The position numbers and the translations under genes were made by a program. The notes under the pieces were generated by a model. It saw only the letters and a program-made list of their open reading frames with translations. It searched no databases and was not told where the DNA came from. This document shows, piece after piece, positions 35,660-47,299 of a stretch of 64,000 bases of DNA (position 1 is the first letter of the stretch; the number at the start of each line of letters is the position of its first letter). The DNA is from Symsagittifera roscoffensis (Eukaryota > Xenacoelomorpha > Acoela > Convolutidae), in the NCBI RefSeq assembly GCF_963678635.1, contig NC_087063.1, positions 69,959,617-70,023,616 of the forward strand, given 5' to 3'.

Positions 35660-37170
35660 AAGATCTTCTATTCTTTCATTTTTCATCACTTGTCCTGAAA
35701 TGAACAAAGCTTCCAAAGTTTAACAGAAATAGTTTTTATGTTTTCGATTTTTGATCTCTTGTCCTGAATTGAACAAATTTGCAACGTTTTGTCAGAAAAA
35801 GATTTTATGTTTTAGTTTTTTCATTACTTGTCCTGATATGAACAAATTTACAACGTTTTGTCAGAAAAAGATTTAATGTTTTCGTTTTTTCATCACTTGC
35901 CCTGATATGAGCAAAGCTTACAATTTTTGTCCGACTTATTTTTTAGGTTTTTGTTTTTGATCCCTTGTCCTGAAAATAACAAAGATTACAAATTTTGTCA
36001 GAATTTTTTTTCGTGATTTCTTTTTTGATCCCTTTTCCTGAAATGAACAAAGCTTACGAATTTAGTCTGAAAAAAATGTTTGTTTTTGTTTTTTGATCCT
36101 TTGTCCTGAAATGAACAAAGCCCACAGCTTTTGTTAGAAATATATTTTAATATGTTCTCGTTTTTTTTATCAGTTGTCCTGAAATGAATTAAACCCACAG
36201 CTATTGTCAATTTTTTTTTCATGTTTTCGTTTTTTTGATCACTTGTCCTGGAATGAACAAAACTTAAAAATTTTGTCAAAGAGAATTTTTAAATTTTTGT
36301 TTCTTGATCCCTTGTCTTGAAATGAACAAAGCTGACAAATTTTGCCTAAAACGTTTTTTCGTTGTTTTCATTTTATGATCGCCGGTGCTTAAACGAACAA
36401 AACTTACAAAATTTGTCAGAATTAAATTTTAATTTTTCGTTTTATGATCGCTTGTCCTGAAATGTACAAAGCCTAAAGGTTTCGGTAGATATTCTTTTTT
36501 ATGTTTCAGTTTTTTGATATCTTGACCTAAATTAAACAAAACTTACAATTTTTATCAAAAAATTTTTTTAAATGTTTTTTGGTCTCTGGTCTCAAAATAA
36601 ACAAAGATTACAAGTTTTGTCAGTAAATGTTTTTTATGTTTTAGTTTTCTGATTTGTTGTCCTGAAATGAACAAAACTTACAAAATTTGTCAGAATTAAA
36701 TTTTAATTTTTCGTTTTATGATCGCTTGTCCTGAAACGTACAAAGCCTAAAGGTTTCGGTAGATATTCTTTTTTATGTTTTAGTTTTTTGATATCTTGAT
36801 CTAAATTAAACAAAACTTACAATTGTTATAAGAATTTTTTTCAATGTCTTTTGGTCTCTGGTCTCAAAATAAACGAAGATTACAAGTTTTGTCAGAAAAT
36901 GTTTTTTATGTTTTCGTTTTTTGATTTGTTGTCCTGAAAAGAACAAAGCTTACAATTTTTGCAGAAATACTTTTTATGTTTTCGTTTTTTAATCTCTTGT
37001 CTTGAAAGGAACAAAGCTTACAAGTTTTTTCAGAAATGTTTTTTATGTTTTCGTTTTTCGATCTTTTGTCTTCAAATGAACAAAGCCTACAACTTTTGAC
37101 TTTAGTCAGAAATATGTTTCTTTCTTTTTTGATGATTTGTCGTGAATTGAATAAAGCCCTCAGCTTTTGT
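35660..37170. repeat. 69-bp minisatellite, about 20 units
   Basis: Tandem, diverged units with the core CTTGTCCTGAAATGAACAAA followed by GCTTACAAATTTTGTCAGAA and TTTTTATGTTTTCGTTTT. Starts are spaced about 67-72 bp apart (35692, 35758, 35828, 35896, 35964, 36032, 36101, 36173 and so on). A higher-order repeat of about 300 bp is visible between 36430 and 36900. Frames over it are artefacts. Confidence 0.9.
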
Positions 37171-37289
37171 CAGAAAAATTTTCATTTGCTGAAAAAATTC
37201 AAGGGGGATGTATGCAGGCGAGCGTAAGCTACAGTTTGGTTTTACCATGAGACTGAGAATACTGCTTGATTCTTAACTTCGAAAAAAAA

Positions 37290-37815
37290 AAAACTATTTT
37301 TCCGACTTTGGTAACGAAAGTAACGGAATAGTTGTGGTCGGGGTGGGTTTTTTTTCTTCAGACAAATTTCGACTTTTTAATTAGCCATTTCATTTGACGG
37401 AACTTTTTTAATATCATTCGAAAGCTATTGTTGTCTTGAACTTAAATTTCAAAAATGATTTTACCTGTGATCATTTTTCTTAAAATTGTAGGGGTTTAAA
37501 GATTGCCATTTTGGCCAATTTAGGACAATTAACGCGCGATATTTTTCGCCCTATTAACACGTAAGCGGAGATTTAGTCCGACTTAGAAATTGTTCCAAAT
37601 TGGTTCAAGAAAGCTTATATGCCAGAATTGATATGTTAATAGGAGCAAAATCTATCACTTTCTACTTAATATGACGTGTGGGATGATGTTTTTACAAACT
37701 ATTTCAAAATTAAAAAAAAAAATTTTCTTAAATTTAAAATTTTCATGTTATTACTCCTTCATAGGCCCTATAAGGCAGTCGGAACACTCCGCCCTGATAC
37801 GAGCAGTCTCGTTAT
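37290..37815. repeat. Interspersed repeat family, copy 1
   Basis: It begins near TCCGACTTTGGTAACGAAAG and ends with GCCCTGATACGAGCAGTCT. Further copies are at about 41085-41880 and 41880-42240, with a partial copy at 43275-43470. They share GACTTTTTAA, CTATCACTTTCTACTT and AGGCAGTCGGAA words. No coding sequence is visible, so it may be a non-autonomous element. Confidence 0.6.
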
Positions 37816-38895
37816 ATTTAGTGTAGATATCAGTTTATCGGTACCCATGGTTTAGAAATAAAAATTGATTTCTAAAAAAGTGCTTAGTAGGTTAGTCACT
37901 CAAACTTATTGCTAGATCGTCAAACAAAAATTGTTTTAACGATCCGATTATACTTTAACTTTAATTTTTGGAGATATGAGCTATATTTTGAGAGATTTGA
38001 GCTATATTTTGCTCAATATTTTAAACTAGACTTAACTACAATAAATCTAATTGGTTAAATAAATGGTTTAAAAAGTTATGAAGGATCAAATTTTGTTTTC
38101 AAAATGCAACTATGCATTTGCTGTTTCGAAGTTACAAGCAAAATTCATTGTAGTGAAATCAGATTGGTTAGTTTGTATATAGTACATAACCCTATCCAGT
38201 TTCAAGCGTTAATAATTGATTACATTGTGATTTTAGTTCCACTCTTTCTAAAGTTGAGAAAAAAAACCGACTGTAATCAATTCATAATCGATTATAATAT
38301 CTCGTTTTGAAACCAATCGATAATCAACTATAATACATTTTAAACCTCACAAAAAATCCATTATTTTTGATTATAACTCTTTTTTGCCCATTTTTTTCGA
38401 TCTTGCATCTGAATTGCTTATTTTTTATGCTTTTTGTAGACGTTGACTTATGTGAAAAGTGAGAAAATTGTTTTGAAGTTTTTAAATCAAACCAAATTTA
38501 AAGCCTTTTTTCTTTTGTCATTTTTCCATTGAAGTTGTTTCATGATGCACATTTAAGGTGGTTTTTGTAACGACCAAAGTTTCAGCACATTGGTTTAGTT
38601 TCAAAATTTACTTTGTTTTTCACCTACCACGGGCATCTTTCAACACTCATTTGAAAGAATCTCTATGAAACTTTCGTTTCGTGGTACAACTTTGTGTTCA
38701 GCTGAACCAATTTTTTGTTATTTTGTGTTCAGTTTTTATCAAAGTGTGACTCATCTCTTGCTATTAGCTCTTGCCATTAGCTCATTGTACTACTTAAATT
38801 TGCCGAAACTGAAATTTTTCATTTGATGACAGGATGAGCTCTTTTTTTTCTAATTAAAAAACTAAATCTTGACTTTTTGAAACAGAAAGAATGAC
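37816..38895. other. AT-rich DNA without a recognisable gene
   Basis: This is low-complexity AT-rich sequence with a few GATTATAAT words near 38290-38370. No gene can be supported. Confidence 0.5.
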
Positions 38896-38899
38896 CAAA

Positions 38900-39126
38900 T
38901 TAATAGTCACTTAAAAAACAAAGCTTTACTTCTTGATCCGGCCAAGACCACCATGGTAATCCCTGTCTCAGAAATCCATATAGACACCTTGCAGATTTAC
39001 CATCACGCTCTGTCATGAATAGAGCGCTGCCACTGTCGCCATAACAAGGGCCGTTCTGTCCATCTATATTATCTGGTCCATATGTAACCGCATAAACTTC
39101 GTTCTTGACCTTACCACCAAATCTCA
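38900..39126 (-). CDS. Trypsin-family serine protease, C-terminal exon
   Basis: The minus-strand frame starts right after an acceptor (GATCTGCAG at about 39127) and ends at a stop at 38900. It contains GPCYGDSGSALF, the active-site Ser region of peptidase family S1 (usual form GDSGGPL; here the second Gly and the Pro are changed to Ala-Leu spacing). The upstream exon of the same gene appears to be at 42553-42870, giving an intron of about 3.4 kb filled with repeats. The change after GDSG could alter activity; the end of the domain is also unusual. Confidence 0.65.
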
Positions 39127-39235
39127 CTGCAGATCAAAAATTTTGAGACTCCGATTTCTCATAACTCAATTTGTTATAAGTTGTTTAAAAAATTGATTGT
39201 ATCAGGACCTGGGTCGAGGTTTTCGTTTCTTGATC

Positions 39236-39385
39236 AGACGGTCGTGACAAAACTTTGGTATTTCCAGACTATCGCGACCAAAAATAGGCATTTTCAGTCC
39301 GCCGCGACCAAAATTTGGTATTTCCAGACTTTGCGGACCGGTCGAAAAATAGTCGCGGCGTTCAAAAAATTAGTCGCGGCGATCG
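39236..39385. repeat. Short tandem array of a 30-bp unit
   Basis: Four to five diverged units with GTCGCGACCAAAA and TTTGGTATTTCCAGAC, in the large intron of the protease gene. Confidence 0.7.
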
Positions 39386-39399
39386 AAAACTTTTCGTTT

Positions 39400-41084
39400 T
39401 GAAACTAGCGTTTCAGAAAAACTGGCTAAATTGTCCTTATACTTTTGGCTGAATTTTCCGAACTTCAAATTGGCTGAATTGTCTATGCACCTTTCTCATC
39501 AAACAGCGAGTATTCAGCGATGAATCTCAAGTATCACAGAAAAAATGAGGCAATTGTGAGAGAATTTTGTTCTTGTTCCGTAAAACTTTGATCGGTTACA
39601 AAATCCTTTGTCCCATTGGTGTGACAATGATAGGTCTAATTAATCATATCAAAAACTAGGATGATTGCACCAGCGGATTTAGCGGCGGGGGGGGGGGGGG
39701 GGGTTGGGGTGGTTACTAAAATTTTTCTAAAGGCGCCTTTGGCGCCGATATATACTAATTTTGAGGGGGGAGCGCTCGCCGAAAAACGCAACTTTTTGGT
39801 CAAAACCTTTCAAAAAAGTGCCTAAAAACGCCTTTTTTGGCCTGTTTTATTTCAAAAAATTGCCTCCGGAGCAGAAAATTTGGTAAAAATGGGGTCTTTA
39901 TAGTGATTTAGGAGAGCTCAGAAAATCAATTTGGTCCACCTAATTATGACCTAAAGTAAAGGTCGACTAAATTTTCGAAACTTTTTGAAAATCCGCCCCC
40001 TCATCGAGAAAATATTAGATCCGCCCATGGATGGTTGCAATATATTTTTCTGAAGCTTTTGAAGTTTTTAATCAACCGTTGCGCAAATTACAAAGTACTG
40101 CGAAAACTTAAACTTCTCTACAAATGTCCGAAGCTTAATCATTAACTAAGTGCAAAAATTATCCAGACTATTTCGTGGAAACTATGTGTCACAAAATTTT
40201 ATCCTGAATTAAATTGTACAGTTGATTACAAGAAACAAATGTATTTCTTCTGTTAGATTTCTTTTCTTTTTTCCAACTCTCGAAGATGAAGAAAAAAGTA
40301 TAGCTTGAGTTTGTATATTTTTAATTTAGATCAAGGTCAATTTTGGTTTTTCTGAATGAACAATTTCGCCATCATGAGCTCATATTAAAATAAAATTCTT
40401 GTGCAATAGTTTGTGGTATAATAATGAGAGTTTGAAAATGTCAAAGTCACTAGGGCCAATTTGAGTTAATTAGAGGCCTGTAAATTAGAGGCTCGCAAAA
40501 TTTTCGAAAAACACGGCCATTTAAAAGTTATTCTAAATTGCATTAGGGGCATGCTAATTGACACAAATGAAGGGCCACTAAAAAAGAAAAGCACATGTTT
40601 TTTTGTGTTTTGCTTCAGGTGCGAAAAAAAAATTAGAAAAGAAAGAAAGAAAAACCAGCGTCTTTTCGTTGTTTTTTTTCTCGCTTCAATACAACCTTTT
40701 TTTATTTTGTTTAATGTCATTTAGCGCTTAACAAGCCTTCATTTAATTAGTGTTCAGTGAGTCATATGTTTGCAAGATTTAGAAAAATATTTAGTTTTTT
40801 TTTGTAATGAAACTTTCAGGAGACTCTTGTAAAAATGTTTGTTCAAGAAACTTTCAACTGTTGTGAAGCTGCGTTTTGTCTCTATTTCCTTTGTTAATTT
40901 TTTAAAATATCTTTTAGGTAGGCAGTTTTTGCGCGTTTGCATTATCTGTTGTGTTTATAGATTAATACTCTTTTTCTATTAAAAGGATTAAATAATTTAG
41001 CTTTGGTTGTTGTTTCAATTCACTTTGTTGCTTCAACCTGTATCAAGCGACAGTTTGTAACAGTCGATTGAGATGATAAAACTG
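39400..41084. other. Repeat-like intronic sequence
   Basis: It contains a G run (39687-39704) beside AGCGGATTTAGCGG. The reverse-complementary counterpart (C run, then CCGCTGGTGG) lies near 33095-33135. This points to a dispersed repeat with a homopolymer tail. No gene is visible. Confidence 0.45.
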
Positions 41085-42240
41085 AGTCACACCAATTATT
41101 GTTCCGAATTTGTTAAAGAAAGTAACGAATTATTCGTGCTCGGAGTTCTTTTTTTGTTCCGACTTACTTAAAGAGAGAAACGGAATATTTGTAGTCGGTG
41201 TGGTTTTTTTCTTCAGTCAAACTTCGACTTTTTAACTACCCATTTTCGGCCATTTTTTTTTAAAAATCCTTCGAAATGTATTGTTGTCTTGAGCTTAAAT
41301 TTCAAAAGATATTTCACCTGTGATCCATTACGAGGCCAAACTGTGCTTTTTGGGAAATGTAAGCGGATTCCCCAACAAGGGCGCTCCCAGTGTTCTTCTT
41401 TTGTTCTTTCATTTTTGTTGATCGTCGAACAAAATTTAACATGTTTAAAGACTTGTCTCTGGAATTCAGGAGCATATAGACAAAAAATTATGTGCCATCC
41501 AGTGCACAGTTTGGTTTCGTAGAATCTTTTTTCATATAGTTATGGTGCTTAAATATTGTCATTTTGGCCGATTTGGGACAATTAACGTGCGATATATTTC
41601 GCGCTATTAATGCGTAAGCGGATGTTTAATCCGTCTTAGAAATCGTTGCAAATTGATTCAAGGAAGCTTAAATGCCATAATTGGTTTGTTACTAGGAGCG
41701 AAATCTATCACTTTCTACTTTATTTGGCGTGTGGGGTGATGATTTTCACAAAACATCCCGAATTTAAAAGAAATCGTTCTTTTTTCTATTATATTTAGCC
41801 TTTTCATGTTATCACAGCTCCATAGCCCTTAAAAGGGAGTCGGAAATATCAAGGTTTTGCCCTGATGTGAGCAGTCTTGTTTCGACTTTCATAACGAAAA
41901 TAACGGAATATTTGTGCTCGGGGTGAAGACAAATTTCGACTTTTTAACTAGCCATTGTTGACAAAATTTTTAAATAATATTCGAAAGGTATTGTTGTCCT
42001 GACCATAAATATATTAAAAAAATTGGTTGAAAGAAGCTTATTTGCCTAATATGATTTTTTTTACATGGAGCAAAATCTATCGATTTGTTCTTTTTTGGTG
42101 TGTGGAGGATGATTTTCACAAAAAAAAATCTCAAAATTTATAAAAGAAAAATTTATATCTTTTTTTAAATATTATTACTGCTCTTTAGACCTTAAAAGGC
42201 AGTCGGAACTTTCAGGGCATCGCCCTGATACGAGCAGGTT
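41085..42240. repeat. Interspersed repeat family, copies 2 and 3
   Basis: Two adjacent copies of the family described at 37290-37815, each ending near AAAGGCAGTCGGAA and GCCCTGAT..GAGCAG. Short internal duplications occur at 41100 and 41160. Confidence 0.6.
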
Positions 42241-42552
42241 ATCTACAAGTTTTTTGTCCTTCTGTGTTTTTTTTAAACTGAAGTTTTCACTTATCATACG
42301 AGGCTAGACTTATATTTTACTAGTGGCCTAACCATTTTTGAATGATTTTTATACCATCTGAAAAATTGAAGCTTGTAGTCAGTGAAAATGGGTCATAATA
42401 GAAATTTGCCTCACAGCTGTTATGGTTTTCATTTAAAATGCACTTGAATTAACTAATAAGTATGTGGAAAGTCAAAACTTACTTGGAATTTTGTGCCAAA
42501 AATTTGAAAACTTTTTTCAACGAAGACTCAACAAGAAAAAATAACTTGAAAT

Positions 42553-42870
42553 TTATTTTGAGAAATTGGTTCTTTGACTTTTTTCTTTCATTCTGATTTC
42601 TTGGAGCACGGCGACACCGCTGCTAATTTCTATTCTTTGCTCAACAGGACAAACACTGTAAACCGAGTAATTCACAAAAGTGTTGTTGCACGTGTATGTG
42701 AGTCCTTTGCTTCCCATACCAACGAAAGGTAAATAATCGGTGTATGATGTGTCATTCTCTGAACATGGGCGTAAAATTTTTTCTTTGTTAAATTTACCGA
42801 AGACTCGAATCAAGGCCAAATCGATTTTGAAGTCGTGTCCCTTAATTCTAGAAATTCCGTCGATTTCAAG
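42553..42870 (-). CDS. Trypsin-family serine protease, catalytic-Asp exon
   Basis: The minus-strand frame contains GHDFKIDLALIRVF, the S1 segment around the catalytic Asp, followed by KEKILRPC and a pair of later Cys (TYTCNN, YSVCPVEQ) that fit the disulphide pattern. Upstream of about 42870 the likely continuation is in another frame (HFGMGKNDSHDVYGNLCF), so an intron or a frameshift lies near 42860-42880. The donor side is near 42553-42640 and the next exon is at 39126. The catalytic His exon was not found and may lie upstream among repeats. Confidence 0.6.
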   Translation of the reverse strand, partial: LEIDGISRIKGHDFKIDLALIRVFGKFNKEKILRPCSENDTSYTDYLPFVGMGSKGLTYTCNNTFVNYSVYSVCPVEQRIEISSGVAVLQEIRMKEKSQRTNFSK

Positions 42871-42989
42871 GCTTCCGGAAACAGAGTAGAATTAAAACAT
42901 AAATTTCCATAAACATCGTGGCTGTCGTTTTTTCCCATACCGAAATGTTTTTCAAGTTAACATCAGGTATGATTCATTGCAATCGTTAC

Positions 42990-44500
42990 GAAACAGAAAT
43001 TTTGTTCGTAATTGAAACGAAAACTTTTTATTTTCATATTTTAAAAACAGACTCCGAATAACTTTACAGCCAACCGCTTATTAAACGCTTATTAATGATA
43101 TTAAAAACTCAAATTGAGTACGGTTTCTGTTAAGAAAATCCAATTCTCCTCAAAATGGACACGATTTCTCCTCAATTTCTTCTCAAAAACATGTCGAAAA
43201 GCTTCAGAGGTTTCAAGAAACCGATCATTAACACGACTTCAAACTCATTGATCCGTTTTTTGAAGAAATTGCCAAAAAAACATTTACGCTCAGGGTGGTT
43301 TTTTTCTACAGAAAAATTTCGACTTTTTATCTAAAATTTTTTTGACGTATTTCTTTTTATATCAACCGAAAGCTATTGACACCCTGAGCGCAAATTAAGA
43401 AATTGTTATGAGGGTTTGAAGGTTTCTCAATATGGCCAATTTGGGTCAATTAACATGAAATATTTTTCTGGCATTTTTGTAGAAATGGCGATTCTACTGT
43501 ATTACATGCCATGGTAACCTGAGCGTAAGATTGAATAGTCTTTAAATTAAGAAGTACAGCAAACAAAGGGTCGAGCTCAAAACAATTCGAGTTGGTACTC
43601 CTACGCCAGAAAACAGAAAAAACAACGAAATCGGCGATCCACTTCAATGAGAACTAAAGAAGCTATCATTATGAAAATCATAGGACAATTACTAGAGATG
43701 ATTTGACGCGAACAAATTAACAACGGTACCTCTCAGACCCATGATAACGGTCCCTATCAGAACTGGGCAACTAGCGGTAGTATGGGGCTTAATTTTTAGT
43801 ATGTTGTATGCATAAGTAAGGGAAGCTTAAGTGCAGAACCCCAGACACCCTGGATCACCACTTCCCGTTTTATGCCCCAAGTAAACATATCCACCCCTAA
43901 GTTCCGGAAGTCATTTTTCGGCCCCAATGAACGCAAGAGCAGAAACTTGAAGGGATGACAGGTAATGGCAAGATACATCTGGTTTTATTATTTGAACTAT
44001 TTTCATCGGTTGAATTGGAAGGTATTAGCACTTGAAAAACACTTTCATAGACCAGAAACAGGCAATTTACGCAAAAAAAAGAGAGGGCATGCTGATTTTA
44101 TACCGGCAATAGATACTAGTCTCAACCACCGAAAAAAAAAAACGTTTGTGAGTAAATTGCCTCCGGAGGCTTTTTTCGGTGTTAATAGTTTTTTCCCGGG
44201 CAAAGCGATAATGGACCTTAGAAGTGGGAGAACTTGGAAAGTATTTTTGGGATATGTATGAAACTTGGTAAATAGGACCTCCATGATATCTTGAAGCTAT
44301 CCGAGGAAGTTTGACCCCTGGCGGGTGACCCCTAGTCGACCTTAAGTTCACCTTTGGGCAAGCTGACCCCAAATTTGCAAAGAAAACCCAGGATTGACAG
44401 CGGAAAGTAGCGTATTCTCCAGCCCAAAAAGGAATCTGACTACTTAGTAACAATAGTGAGGAAACTTATCTATTGGAAACTGATGCAGAAGCTGATAGCG
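42990..44500. other. No gene recognised
   Basis: It contains a partial copy of the interspersed family (43275-43470) and a stretch around 44060-44450 with open frames on both strands and no recognisable motif. I see nothing else that can be supported. Confidence 0.4.
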
Positions 44501-44527
44501 ATACATCTTCTGTATTTGCGAGCTTGG

Positions 44528-44762
44528 AGTAATAGATTTAACTCAAGGTGGATGTCTTACCTCAGAGTATGAGCGTGAATATAATGAATCCGAACGGATC
44601 GATAAACGTAGTCTTTGTATGAATTTGAATAAAACAGCTGTTGTTCAGAAACATAAATTATCGTCTGAGACTTGCTCATGGACTTCAGTTGGCATGCAGC
44701 CGTACCAAGGTCAATTGACCAAACAATTTATAAATAAATATGTTAATCAAAATAATACATAA
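44528..44762 (+). pseudogene. C-terminal coding fragment, unknown
   Basis: A plus-strand frame is open for 77 codons and ends with KYVNQNNT and a stop. It is preceded, after a frame change, by an acidic stretch (ETDAESDSDTSSVFASLE). Composition and open length suggest real, now broken, coding DNA, perhaps the end of a mobile-element protein. I do not recognise it. Confidence 0.3.
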
Positions 44763-45042
44763 CAACGAAAATGAGTTTATCTATCCGTACCGGGTGACAC
44801 TCCCTCTTCTTTAGAATTTTAGATTTCAATCTTTTGAGTTCTATAGTCCGTAGAGGACTCATATGCATTTTATCCCTCTTGTCTATTGTGCACTATTTCA
44901 TTGGTTCATCTACTTCTTGATTGTTGTTATCGTCTTCGAGTTTTTCTTGTTCCTCTTGTGTGGGCTCCTTGTTTGCGTTATTTTCCGTTACGTTGCTGCT
45001 TGCCTTGTTATAGATATATTAGAAGTCCATCGTGTTTGGGCT

Positions 45043-45372
45043 TTAATCTAACGAAATAAGGTTGATAACTTCGTTTGTTTGTTTTGCTTTATTCTTCGGA
45101 CTGATTGCCTCCAGAAAATTCATAAACGCTTTGTATTCTGGTGATTTGTCCGCGAAGCCCATTTGTTGAATGAGCGATTTGAGGCTAGGTTTCGCCGATG
45201 GGTATACTGGATCCGATAGTGAATCAATGTTGAAGTTCACAGGTTTTTACGTGTGTCTGACTCATCAATGGTATTGATCGGGATAGGGTCCCCAAAATCT
45301 ATAACCAAGGTTGTGTGACGTTGGCGATTGAAGCGTCTCGATGCTGCCATGTTCGCTGACTTTGATGTGATT
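45043..45372 (-). pseudogene. Small ORF downstream of the gypsy integrase
   Basis: From an ATG near 45352 the frame runs MAASRRFNRQRHTTLVIDFG for about 38 codons, then shifts and continues with SLSDPVYPSAKPSLKSLIQQ to a stop at 45043. It follows the pol region on the same strand. It could be a third ORF of the retroelement or the gag of a neighbouring copy. There is one frameshift. I do not recognise a domain. Confidence 0.35.
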
Positions 45373-45383
45373 GCTGGTGGTGT

Positions 45384-47299
45384 TTATTTTTGGTTAATCC
45401 TCTTTGCCGATGGTTCGGCCGCTTCCGAGTTTGACGACTTGTTGCTTCCTGTGTCACTATGAGTGATTGTTTCCGTGGTCCGGGCTTGGGTTTTCGTGAT
45501 TTTCTCCAGACAAGAAAGACTCATTCCTCGCGGTTTGTCGCATGGACGTTCAGCCGTCCTCTCTCCCGTTGGTTTGCCTCGCCGTTTGGTTGGGTTGTTT
45601 TGTATGATACTCTGCGCCTTTAATGTTGTTTGCTCCTTTCTTGTCAACTTTCTTATCAGCCCTGTTTCTTCATCTTCCCGGAAGATACTATGCTGAGTAG
45701 CTGTTGGGTCCTCGATGTCTAAGAAACGAAGACAAGGCCCTGATCTTCGTGTCGATTTGTAGGCTACGTAGTCACTCAACCGTGATGGTCGACACGGTCC
45801 GTAGATTAAAAGATTAGGTACAAAAGCAACCCCACTATTCCTTAAAAGTCTAGGTTGTTTCCCGGAATTCTGTACCCATGCTGTAATTGGTGTGTATGTT
45901 AAAATTTTTCCGTCGAGTGTTTTGTATATTTGTTTGAAAGTTTTGGGATTTTTTACTTTAGTTGCCACTCGGATTATGTTTCTTGCCACTTGCTCTGAGC
46001 GTTTGCTAACGTTTTTGTCTCTGAGTGTTTGTATTCCTTCATTATTGATAAATTTATCTATATTTATTGCTTTGTTACGTTTGCGTTTCGCACCTGGTGT
46101 TTGATTTGATGTCTTGTCTGCTCCAATCGGTTGTGGTTGTAGTTGCTGTCGTTTATTGATCGAAACTTCATCCTCTGACCAAAGTTGTAAGTCGTGCAAT
46201 AATTCGGCTGGCATAGGCGGCTTTGTGAAGTTTTTTTGATCTAAACATGCATGTTTTGCATTTCCTCAGTTAAGAGTGGTGGGTGAGCTAGTTGCTGCCA
46301 TGTTTGAAAGAGTATTAATTGGTTTTCTGCCCATGTGTATTTCAAAATGTGAAATTTTGGTTACACCATGTGGTGTTATGCGTAAAGTTTTAATTGTTTC
46401 CGCAACGTCCGAAGCTAATTTGTATGGTGTATTTGCTGGATCTATTCTCATAACTCCTAGACGACGTTTGAATGTTTGTATCATTCTTTCTACCGCTCCT
46501 ATGGCTCTATGGTAGTCGACCGGCGCAAAAAGTAAGTTATTATGATTTTTGGTGTTACAAAACAGTTGGAATTTTTTCGCTTTAAATATTTGTGCTTGAT
46601 TGCATCTTAGGCGACGGGGTACTCCGTTTTTCGACATATACCGTTGCATAAATTTTATGGCGATATCTGCTGTAGTATTTGAAACAACCTTTCCTGTCGG
46701 GAATTTTGACCATTTGTCTATAGCAACGAGTATGTAAGCGTCCTTAATTAATTCGTCGGGGAGGGGCCCGCAACACCTAATTGTACTTCCTCATTTGGTT
46801 CTACTACCGAATCCATTTGGAATGATTGATTTTTTCTTTTTAATGGTTTGAAGTTTTAAACTTGTTCTGTACAGTCCTTGCAATTTTTCGCCATTTGGAC
46901 GATTGATCGGTGGATGTGTGGGAACCACACGTTTTGGCATACATCCAGCATTGCGTCCGACCCTGGGTGCGCCAAGTGTAGACTGTCCAGTATTGCAGAA
47001 TGATTTGCAGAAAGATTTGAGCAGAACTGATTAAGTTTTAGTTTTTTCAAATGACGGCTTGCAGAATTTTTGAGAGAATGATGATTCATATCAAGTTTTG
47101 AAATGTTAATTGCTGTCCCTTTATATTCCGCGCGCTTTTTGATCAGCTGACTTGGTGCAAGATTTTGATTAGCTAACTCATTAAGATTGACGTTGTCAAT
47201 CACCTCCAAGTTATTTATGAATGTAATAATTGATGTAATAACAAATTCCTCGTCATACTCGCATGAGGGTATTGCCAATCCAACCGGATTTCGTGACAT
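45384..47299 (-). pseudogene. Gypsy integrase, broken
   Basis: The N-terminal zinc-binding part (46856-47020) has LHLAHPGSD and KNCKDCTE, the HHCC pattern. The core follows: LVAIDKWSKFP (first catalytic Asp, about 46720), RRLRCNQAQIF (second catalytic Asp replaced by Asn, about 46600) and GAVERMIQTFKRRLG (catalytic Glu, about 46500). After a stop the C-terminal region continues (45384-46214), with LDGKILTYTPITAWVQ and a long basic, Thr/Lys-rich tail. Integrase inserts the DNA copy into the host genome; this one lacks a catalytic residue and has at least two stops. Confidence 0.7.

Noticed and set aside
35660-37170. CRISPR-like array
   Set aside because: The units are contiguous diverged tandem repeats without unique spacers, in eukaryotic DNA.
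44067-44453. 128-codon minus-strand frame
   Set aside because: Overlapping open frames exist on the other strand, no motif is visible, and no splice partners were found.
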